Shown: piece after piece, positions 6,775-12,403 of the stretch | How positions within the stretch are numbered: position 1 is the first letter of the stretch | How the letters are laid out: the number at the start of each line of letters is the position of its first letter | DNA from: Propionivibrio sp. | GTDB lineage: Bacteria > Pseudomonadota > Gammaproteobacteria > Burkholderiales > Rhodocyclaceae | Direction of reading: 5' to 3' | Assembly: GCA_003249625.1 (NCBI GenBank) | Contig: QKII01000273.1 | Location: forward strand, 1-12,403 | DNA length: 12,403 nucleotides | The notes under the pieces: model-generated | Seen by the model: only the letters and a program-made list of their open reading frames with translations | Databases searched by the model: none | What the model was told of the DNA's origin: nothing | Program-made: the position numbers and the translations under genes

Positions 6775-7344
6775 ATGCTGGAGAAATTACAGGCGGTCGA
6801 TCTCGCCAAGTGTTATCTGCTGCTTAACCACGGCCCAGTCGTTCTGGTGAGCAGCGCGTTCCATGGTCGCCGCAACGTGATGGCGGCATCGTGGGTGATG
6901 CCACTCGATTTCGATCCGCCGAAAGTGCTGGCTGTCATCGATGCTCGCAGTTTTACGAGGGAACTGATCGAGGCCTCGGGTGAGTTCGCGTTGAACATCC
7001 CATTCAAGCGGATCGCCGAAAAGGTTTTGGCGGCGGGAAGTATCTCGGGGCGAGACGGCGACAAGTTCGCACATGCCGGCCTGTCGGCGTTTCCGGGCAG
7101 TCGCATCGGTGCGCCGCTGGTTCATGATTGTGCCGCATGGCTGGAATGCAAGGTTATCCCCGAGTTGCACAACCAGAAACGTTACGACCTGTTCGTCGCA
7201 GAGGTCGTCGCAGCCTGGGCCGATCCGGCGGTATTTTCCAATGGGCGCTGGCATTTTCCCGATGCAGCCCGCCGGACGATTCACTACCAGGCAGGCGGGG
7301 CCTTTTTCGAGACAGGCAGGGCGTTTGAATGCGCTGATACCTAG
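6775..7344 (+). CDS. Flavin reductase-like, FMN-binding split-barrel protein
   Basis: Small cytosolic flavoprotein of the flavin_reduct/DIM6-NTAB type, 189 aa, a typical length. The features seen are the N-terminal strand LLNHGPVVLVSSAFHGRRNVM... beginning near residue 15, the segment NVMAASWVMPLDFDPPKVLAV where the family binds FMN phosphate, the FALNIP strand, and a C-terminal half with LECKV and YDLFVAEV, characteristic of the flavin-reductase split barrel. Members reduce flavins with NAD(P)H for partner monooxygenases or bind FMN with other roles. No monooxygenase is adjacent, so the substrate stays open. The ATG at 6775 has GAGGTG about 10 bases upstream; the open frame continues back to 6478 only because it crosses the ppgK coding strand. 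Its stop shares a CTAG with the stop of the convergent fructosamine-kinase gene. Confidence 0.85.
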   Translation: MLEKLQAVDLAKCYLLLNHGPVVLVSSAFHGRRNVMAASWVMPLDFDPPKVLAVIDARSFTRELIEASGEFALNIPFKRIAEKVLAAGSISGRDGDKFAHAGLSAFPGSRIGAPLVHDCAAWLECKVIPELHNQKRYDLFVAEVVAAWADPAVFSNGRWHFPDAARRTIHYQAGGAFFETGRAFECADT

Positions 7345-8231
7345 CCCAACTCAGCCATCAACATGCCGATCATCCGCTCTGCCTGATCCAGGTAGCCGCC
7401 GCCGAACAGGTTGAGGTGGTTGAGCACGTGGTAAAGGTTGTAGAGCGTCCGGCGCTGCGCGTAGCCGTCTTCCAGCGGCCAGGCATCGTGGTAGGCGTCG
7501 TAGAAGGTTGCGGGGAAGCCGCCGAACAGTTCTGTCATCGCCAGATCAGCTTCACGATCACCGTAATACACCGCGGGATCGAACAGAACGAGGCGTCCGT
7601 CCGTATCGCATGCGGCGTTGCCTGACCAGAGGTCGCCATGCAACAGACTGGGCTGCGGCTGATATCCCGAGAATAAGGCAGGCAGCTTCTCAGCCAAATC
7701 CGTTCCCTTGTCGGTCAATTCGCGACCATATCCGTGCCGCTCGGCGAGGGACAACTGGGGACGCAACCGTTCATTCGTGAAGAATTCGGGCCACGTTGTA
7801 TGCGGCCGATTCACCTGCGGCGAACTGCCGATGTAGTTTGCGCGATGCCAGCCGAAATATGCACCGTTGAGCCGGTGCAAGGCCGCCAGGGTGTGTCCGG
7901 CCGCTTCCCCGTTCAGGCTACACAGCGGTTGCAGATCGATGTGTTCGAGAATGATGAAGGCGTTTGCACCGACAACGCCGTTACCAATCACCTGCGGCAC
8001 ACGCAGGTCAGGGCATTCGGCCAAGGCGTTCAAACCCTCGGCTTCGGCGGAAAACATGTCGAGCAACTCGCTCTGGTTTTGCTTGACGAACCAATTGCCC
8101 TTATCCGTTTCCGCGACAAAAGAACGCGAAATCGATCCGCCTCCCGCGTCGACGATCCGCCGGATCACGCAATGGTGCCCGGCAAATCGATTAATCGCCT
8201 CGGCAAGTCCTGGGATGAGTAGCTTGTGCAT
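7341..8231 (-). CDS. Fructosamine kinase / ketosamine-3-kinase family protein
   Basis: Kinase-fold protein, 296 aa, of the fructosamine kinase family (YniA-like), normal length. Family members phosphorylate sugar-amine adducts (fructosamines, ribulosamines, erythrulosamines) on the third carbon, so that the adduct decays and the glycated amine is repaired. Visible motifs are a Gly-rich N-lobe loop (DAGGGSISRSF, 28-38), the ATP-site Lys50 in FVKQN with Glu64 as likely partner, the catalytic loop LLHGDLWSGN (196-205; Asp200 as base, Asn205 for Mg), LFDPAVYYGDREADLAM (216-232, the DFG-equivalent Asp218), and the C-terminal NLYHVLNHLNLFGGGY signature. The ATG at 8231 has only a weak AAGTGA upstream. 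It is convergent with the flavin-reductase gene (4-base overlap) and divergent from the sensor cyclase. The true substrate in bacteria is often unknown. Confidence 0.9.
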   Translation of the reverse strand: MHKLLIPGLAEAINRFAGHHCVIRRIVDAGGGSISRSFVAETDKGNWFVKQNQSELLDMFSAEAEGLNALAECPDLRVPQVIGNGVVGANAFIILEHIDLQPLCSLNGEAAGHTLAALHRLNGAYFGWHRANYIGSSPQVNRPHTTWPEFFTNERLRPQLSLAERHGYGRELTDKGTDLAEKLPALFSGYQPQPSLLHGDLWSGNAACDTDGRLVLFDPAVYYGDREADLAMTELFGGFPATFYDAYHDAWPLEDGYAQRRTLYNLYHVLNHLNLFGGGYLDQAERMIGMLMAELG

Positions 8232-8245
8232 AGATCACTTATCTG

Positions 8246-8274
8246 TTGATTTGTCGGATTTCGAGGGCCATAGT
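8246..8274 (+). promoter_or_regulatory. Possible sigma-70 promoter of the sensor cyclase gene
   Basis: TTGATT (8246-8251) and CATAGT (8269-8274) are separated by 17 bases, each matching 4 of 6 consensus bases, about 50 bases before the ATG at 8326. The match is weak and is offered only because spacing and position fit. Confidence 0.22.
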
Positions 8275-8325
8275 AACTGCAAGGGATGCAGCCATCTCCC
8301 ATCACGCGGTAGGGCGAAGGCAAAT

Positions 8326-8562
8326 ATGAATTATCTCAGCGCATGGAGTGGCATCGCTTTACACCCGGGAGTGCGGTTTTTCCGCAGCGTCCTGCTTGCC
8401 CTGTTTTGTGCAATGCCGGCGTGGGCTCAGGACGTCTCTCCGATTCGGTCGCTCGATGTAATTTGCCGGATACTACGCGGCCCTGGAGAAAGGTTTCTAT
8501 CGCCAGGCTGGCTTGGACGTTCGCCTGCACGAAGGTGCGCCAGGAAAAACCCCTGTAGATGA
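8326..8562 (+). pseudogene. Detached signal-peptide start of the sensor cyclase (out of frame)
   Basis: A 78-codon frame starts at ATG 8326 with GAAGG 5 bases upstream. It encodes a clear signal peptide (residues 9-35, hydrophobic core SVLLALFCAMPAWA, probable cleavage before QD) followed by DVSPIRSLDV, ending at residue 45. After base 8460 this frame becomes nonsense and stops at 8562. The expected continuation of the domain, FAGYYAALEKGFYRQAGLDV, is encoded in another frame from 8462, and that frame has a TAA at 8459-8461. The conserved stretch that normally joins the two (about ten residues ending HQFQ) is missing, pointing to loss of roughly 29 bases (inference from remembered family members). 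It is either a real disabling deletion or an assembly error. Confidence 0.7.
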
Positions 8563-10918
8563 GGTGCTGGCTGGACATGCTACGTACGGCACGGCCAACA
8601 GCGAGGTGTTGTTTGCTCGTCTGCAGGGGCATCCCGTAGTGGCGCTGGCAGTCATTTTCCAGCATTCGCCGTCGGTACTGCTGGCGCGAGCCGATTCCGG
8701 CGTGCGTACGCCGCACGATCTCGTCGGAAAAAAAGTCATGTTTATGGGGGGCAAGCAAGACGCGGATTTTCTCGCGATGTTTACGCGCGAAGGAATTAGC
8801 CCGGAGAAGATCGACGTCATCCCATCGAGCTACGACATCATGGATCTGGTATCCGGCCGGGTCGATGCCTTTAATTCATACCTGACCAACGAGCCATTTT
8901 TTCTGAAACAGCTTGGGGTGGATTATGTGGTGATCAATCCCAGTCATTACGGGATCGACTACTACGGGGACATTCTGTTCACTACCGAAAATGAAATTCG
9001 CGAGCACCCTCACCGTGTGGAGGCCCTGCGCGAGGCGACGTTACGCGGATGGCGCTACGCGATGGATCACCCGGACGAAATCATCGACCTCCTTCTTGAG
9101 ACGTATGCTGTCCCGAAAACTCGGGAGCATCTCAGTTTCGAAGCAGCCTCCTCTCGATCATTGATTCTTCCCGATCTCGTCGAGATCGGACATATGAACC
9201 CCGGGCGCTGGCAAGGCATGGTCGATGTGCTTGTGTCTGCCGGTGTCGTCAAATACGGCGCATCGCTGGATGGGTTTATTTACGATCCCAGTTCCCACAA
9301 CTGGCAAACGCGCATGCGTCAAACCGTGTGGGGAATGGGGTCGATTATTGCCTTGATCCTCATTGGCGTGGGCTTCATGTTCAACACGCTGCGCCGTTTG
9401 CGTCAGGAAATCGCCAGACGGAAGAGCATCGAGGAGCAATTGCTTAACGCCAACGACCTGCTCAAGCGTACCGGCAGACTGGCCAAGGTCGGGGCGTTCG
9501 AACGAAATATCGTGAACAACACGACGATCCTCTCGGAGGAGGCCGCTCGAATCCGGGAGTTGCCAGCGGGGGTGGAGATCCCGTTCGAAGAGACGATGCG
9601 GCACTATCCATTGGAAGAGCGAGCGCAGCGAGCTGCGGAAAATGAGCGAGCGAAACGTCGCGGCGAATCGTGGGAGCATGAGTCATTCCTGACGATGCCT
9701 TCGGGGAAGACGGCATGGGTCTATTGCCGCGGTGAGGCTGTTTATCGCGACGGCAAGGTAGTCAAACTGATTGGTGCCGTACAGGACATTACCGACCGTA
9801 AGATCGCCGAATTGGCGTTGATTCGTCGCACACGAGAGCTGGAAATGCACAACAGCATCCTGCGCCAGATCCATCAGGACGTCGCCTTGAGCGAAGTGCT
9901 TAATTCCTTGGCGTCGCAGGCCGAATTACTCAGTCCGGGTATGCTTTGCTCGATCCTTTTGTTCGAGATGGCCTCCAAACGCTTGCACCACGTTGCTGCA
10001 CCCAGCCTGCCCGGGCAATTCGTTCGGAACCTCGATCGGATGCTGGCCAACGATGAGAAATGTTCGAGCGCCCAAGCGGCTGCGAGCGGCAGGCGGGTAA
10101 TCATTGAAAATCTCCAAACGGGTGACGAGTGCTCAGCCGCCTACTGCCGGCAAGCCGCTTCGGCCGGGTTTCAGTCCTGTTGGGTGCAGCCGATCAAGGG
10201 GCATGAAAAACGCATCCTCGGCGTTTTCGCCATCTACCAGAGGGTGCCTGCGCGGCCGGGCGACGAGGATATCCAGCTGCTGGAGAATTGTGCCAACCTC
10301 GCGGCATTGGTGATAGACCATTACCAGGCGGAAGAAAAAATCCGCAATCTGGCGTACTTCGATGCACTGACGCAACTGCCCAACCGGCGCATGCTCATAG
10401 ATCGTTTGCGGCTGGCGATGGCCAACAGCCGACGCAGCGGATGCTATGGTGCGCTCATGTTTATCGATCTGGATAATTTCAAGCCGCTCAACGATGCACA
10501 CGGGCATCACGTCGGCGACCTGCTGCTCGTTCAGGTGGCGGAGCGAATCACGAGTTGTGTCCGCGAGACGGATACGGTCGCGCGCTTTGGCGGTGATGAA
10601 TTCGTGGTCATGCTCGGCAAGCTCGACGAGAACCATGCCGCATCCGAGATCCAGGCGCGGGGTGTGGCGGAGAAGATTCGCTGCATGCTTTCCGAACCGT
10701 TTACTCTTCGGGTTAAACGGGACCGTGACCCCGAAAAGATGGTCACGCATTGCTGTACCGCCAGCATCGGTGTCGTACTGTTCTACAACCACGAAGCGTC
10801 GATGGACGACATCATCAAATGGGCTGATGAGGCGATGTACCACGCCAAGGAATCGGGGCGCAACGGCATCCGGCTGCAGTCGTCGCAGCGTCCCGACCGC
10901 GGGCAGCTCAAGGCTTGA
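8513..10918 (+). CDS. Diguanylate cyclase with NMT1/THI5-like periplasmic sensor, PAS, GAF and GGDEF domains (5' end frameshifted)
   Basis: Would make c-di-GMP in response to a small periplasmic ligand. Coordinates follow the longest frame, which opens at a TTG of doubtful use; coding similarity continues back to 8462, and the true start is probably ATG 8326 in another frame. Numbering from 8513: substrate-binding domain of the NMT1/THI5 type (1 to about 265), one membrane helix (about 273-292), a PAS domain (about 322-428, ending ITDRKIAE), a GAF-like domain (about 443-602), and GGDEF (about 611-792). The active site GGDEF is intact at 693-697, and the inhibitory RxxD site (RETD, 684-687) lies exactly five residues before it, so an active, product-inhibited cyclase is expected. 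There is no EAL domain. Without the signal peptide the sensor domain could not be exported. The 3' end overlaps ppk by 11 bases, tail to tail. Confidence 0.85.
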   Translation: MDVRLHEGAPGKTPVDEVLAGHATYGTANSEVLFARLQGHPVVALAVIFQHSPSVLLARADSGVRTPHDLVGKKVMFMGGKQDADFLAMFTREGISPEKIDVIPSSYDIMDLVSGRVDAFNSYLTNEPFFLKQLGVDYVVINPSHYGIDYYGDILFTTENEIREHPHRVEALREATLRGWRYAMDHPDEIIDLLLETYAVPKTREHLSFEAASSRSLILPDLVEIGHMNPGRWQGMVDVLVSAGVVKYGASLDGFIYDPSSHNWQTRMRQTVWGMGSIIALILIGVGFMFNTLRRLRQEIARRKSIEEQLLNANDLLKRTGRLAKVGAFERNIVNNTTILSEEAARIRELPAGVEIPFEETMRHYPLEERAQRAAENERAKRRGESWEHESFLTMPSGKTAWVYCRGEAVYRDGKVVKLIGAVQDITDRKIAELALIRRTRELEMHNSILRQIHQDVALSEVLNSLASQAELLSPGMLCSILLFEMASKRLHHVAAPSLPGQFVRNLDRMLANDEKCSSAQAAASGRRVIIENLQTGDECSAAYCRQAASAGFQSCWVQPIKGHEKRILGVFAIYQRVPARPGDEDIQLLENCANLAALVIDHYQAEEKIRNLAYFDALTQLPNRRMLIDRLRLAMANSRRSGCYGALMFIDLDNFKPLNDAHGHHVGDLLLVQVAERITSCVRETDTVARFGGDEFVVMLGKLDENHAASEIQARGVAEKIRCMLSEPFTLRVKRDRDPEKMVTHCCTASIGVVLFYNHEASMDDIIKWADEAMYHAKESGRNGIRLQSSQRPDRGQLKA

Positions 10919-12403
10919 GCAAAGCGATCAACTCTTCCTGAGCACAACGTGGGTTGGCACGCAGCGCACGTCGCGGGTGATAGCCCCCGTTGGCGTCCAT
11001 TTCCCATGAATTCTGGTTGTCGGCGAGATAAACCTGCAGCCCTTCGACGATGACGCGGCGCTTGAGCTTCTTATCGAGGATCGGGAAAGCGACCTCGATA
11101 CGTCGGAAGAAATTGCGCTCCATCCAGTCCGCACTGGAAAGCAGGACATTTTCGGCACCGCCGGCGTAGAAATAAAACACCCGGTGGTGTTCAAGGAAGC
11201 GCCCGACGATCGAACGCACCCGGATTTTGTCGGAAAGCCCCTTGATGCCGGGGCGCAGGGCGCAGACACCGCGCACGATCAAGTCGATCCTGACGCCAGC
11301 CTGGGAGGCCTCGTAAAGTGCGTCGATGATGGCCGGCTCAAGCAGGGAGTTCATCTTGGCGATGATGCGCGAACGCTTGCCGGCACGGGCGGCCTCGGCT
11401 TCTGCGTGGATGGACTTCAGCATGTTGGCGTGCAGCGTAAACGGTGCCTGCCAGAGGTGATGGAGGGACTTGGCCAGGCCCAGACCGGTCAGCTGCTTGA
11501 AAACTTCGTTGACATCCTCTCCGATCTCCTCATTACAGGTCAGCAAGCCGAAATCGGTATAGAGGCGGGCAGTGCGAGGATGATAGTTGCCGGTACCCAG
11601 ATGCACATAGCGGCGCAGGGCACTGCCCGAGCGGTTCTCATCGCGGCGCACGATCATCAGCATCTTGCTGTGCGTCTTGTAGCCGACCACGCCATAAACG
11701 ACGTGTGCACCGACCTGTTCGAGCTTGGTTGCCCAGCCGATGTTCGCTTCCTCGTCGAAGCGAGCCATCAGCTCGACCACGACAGTGACTTCCTTGCCGT
11801 TTAGCGCCGCCCGCAACAGCGATTGCATCAGCACCGAATCCGTGCCGGTGCGATAGACCGTCATCTTGATGGCTACAACGTGGGGATCGGTCGCTGCCTG
11901 ATCGATCAATTCGATGACCGGCGCAAAGCTCTGGTACGGGTGATGCAGCAGGATGTCACCGGCGCGGATGGACTCGAAGATTGAACGGCTCTTTTTCAAC
12001 GACTTTGGCGAGCCGACCTGGAACGGCTTGAACTTCAGATCGGGGCGTTGGACCAGATCCGGAATCTGCATCAGACGCACAAGATTGGCTGGGCCCGCGA
12101 CGCAAAAGAGGTCGTTCGTCCCCAGACCAAATTGTTCGAGGAGGAATCGCGTCATGTTCGGGGAGCAGTTGTCGGTTACCTCCAGACGCACCGCATCGCC
12201 AAAATGTCGTTGGGGGAGTTCTCCCTGAATACTCGCGCGCAGGTTCTTGACTTCTTCCTCGTCGACGAACAGGTCGCTGTTGCGGGTGACCCGGAACTGG
12301 TGACAGCCAAGCACATTCATGCCGGAAAAAAGTTCGCCGACGAACTCGTGCAGGACTGACGATAGGAAAACGAAACAGTATTCGCTGGCGCTGAGTTCGC
12401 GCG
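10908..12403 (-). CDS. ppk: Polyphosphate kinase 1, C-terminal two thirds (start outside window)
   Basis: Polymerises the gamma-phosphate of ATP into long-chain polyphosphate, reversibly, through a phosphohistidine. 498 codons are visible and the frame is open to the right edge; family members are about 690 aa, so the N domain and part of the head domain are missing. The visible part begins in the head domain (FVGELFSGMNVLG, QFRVTRNSDL). The core shows HHPYQSF, Arg in VYRTGTDS, Arg in MARFDEEANI, the phosphorylated His in YKTHSKM (codon 11670-11672) and a second conserved His in VHLGTGN. The Arg-Arg-His spacings of 30 and 30 residues equal those of E. coli R375, R405 and H435. The C-terminus is complete (EELIALLKP). 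The stop at 10908 lies inside the last codons of the sensor cyclase gene on the other strand. A neighbouring ppx is common in the family but would lie outside this window. Confidence 0.97.
   Translation of the reverse strand, partial: RELSASEYCFVFLSSVLHEFVGELFSGMNVLGCHQFRVTRNSDLFVDEEEVKNLRASIQGELPQRHFGDAVRLEVTDNCSPNMTRFLLEQFGLGTNDLFCVAGPANLVRLMQIPDLVQRPDLKFKPFQVGSPKSLKKSRSIFESIRAGDILLHHPYQSFAPVIELIDQAATDPHVVAIKMTVYRTGTDSVLMQSLLRAALNGKEVTVVVELMARFDEEANIGWATKLEQVGAHVVYGVVGYKTHSKMLMIVRRDENRSGSALRRYVHLGTGNYHPRTARLYTDFGLLTCNEEIGEDVNEVFKQLTGLGLAKSLHHLWQAPFTLHANMLKSIHAEAEAARAGKRSRIIAKMNSLLEPAIIDALYEASQAGVRIDLIVRGVCALRPGIKGLSDKIRVRSIVGRFLEHHRVFYFYAGGAENVLLSSADWMERNFFRRIEVAFPILDKKLKRRVIVEGLQVYLADNQNSWEMDANGGYHPRRALRANPRCAQEELIALLKP

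Noticed and set aside
8280..8310. Possible hairpin GGGATG / CATCTCCC before the sensor cyclase, considered as a riboswitch
   Set aside because: Pairing needs a two-base bulge and the gap has only 94 bases; none of the conserved c-di-GMP or TPP riboswitch motifs is visible.
10133..10843. 236-codon minus-strand frame opposite the GGDEF region
   Set aside because: Shadow of the cyclase; no start signal or recognised domain.

Overview
The window looks like chromosomal DNA of a betaproteobacterium, most likely a Rhodocyclales-type organism (Dechloromonas, Azonexus or Accumulibacter relatives). This placement is inference. It rests on a moderately high G+C sequence, a PEP-CTERM exopolysaccharide-associated protein, a gammaproteobacteria/betaproteobacteria-style RelA with the EFDD synthetase motif, and a polyphosphate glucokinase and polyphosphate kinase close together. 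No phage, transposon, CRISPR array, tRNA or rRNA was seen. Coding density is high and no stretch of 300 bases lacks a gene.

Layout, left to right. (1) Bases 1-680, minus strand: the N-terminal 226 codons of a membrane-anchored HtrA/DegP-like serine protease, cut by the window edge. (2) Bases 796-1703: a PEP-CTERM protein on the minus strand as a self-contained unit, with a rho-independent terminator behind it and a convincing sigma-54 (-24/-12) promoter plus an IHF-like site ahead of it. (3) Bases 1788-3484, minus strand: an EamA-type exporter followed 5 bases later by an MtfA-type zinc peptidase, probably one operon. (4) Bases 3598-5826, plus strand: relA, with a perfect -10 hexamer immediately before the preferred start. 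(5) Bases 5944-6687, minus strand: a polyphosphate glucokinase, divergent from (6) a flavin-reductase-like protein (6775-7344, plus), which meets tail to tail, on a shared CTAG, (7) a fructosamine-kinase-family protein (7341-8231, minus). (8) Bases 8326-10918, plus: a sensor diguanylate cyclase built from a periplasmic NMT1/THI5-like substrate-binding domain, a membrane segment, PAS, GAF and GGDEF. Its signal-peptide start is out of frame with the rest, apparently through a small deletion. (9) Bases 10908-12403, minus: the C-terminal 498 codons of polyphosphate kinase Ppk1, overlapping the cyclase tail by 11 bases.

The functional theme is phosphate and carbon storage together with nucleotide second messengers. 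Ppk1 makes polyphosphate, the PpgK-like kinase spends it to phosphorylate glucose, RelA makes (p)ppGpp (known in E. coli to promote polyphosphate accumulation by inhibiting exopolyphosphatase), and the cyclase would make c-di-GMP. The PEP-CTERM protein belongs to the floc/biofilm exopolysaccharide programme. The genes are mostly in separate transcription units, so a joint system is a hypothesis. I see no clearly new defence or mobile system. The points most worth checking are the broken start of the ligand-sensing cyclase, the sigma-54 control of the PEP-CTERM gene, the relA start, and the polyphosphate gene neighbourhood.
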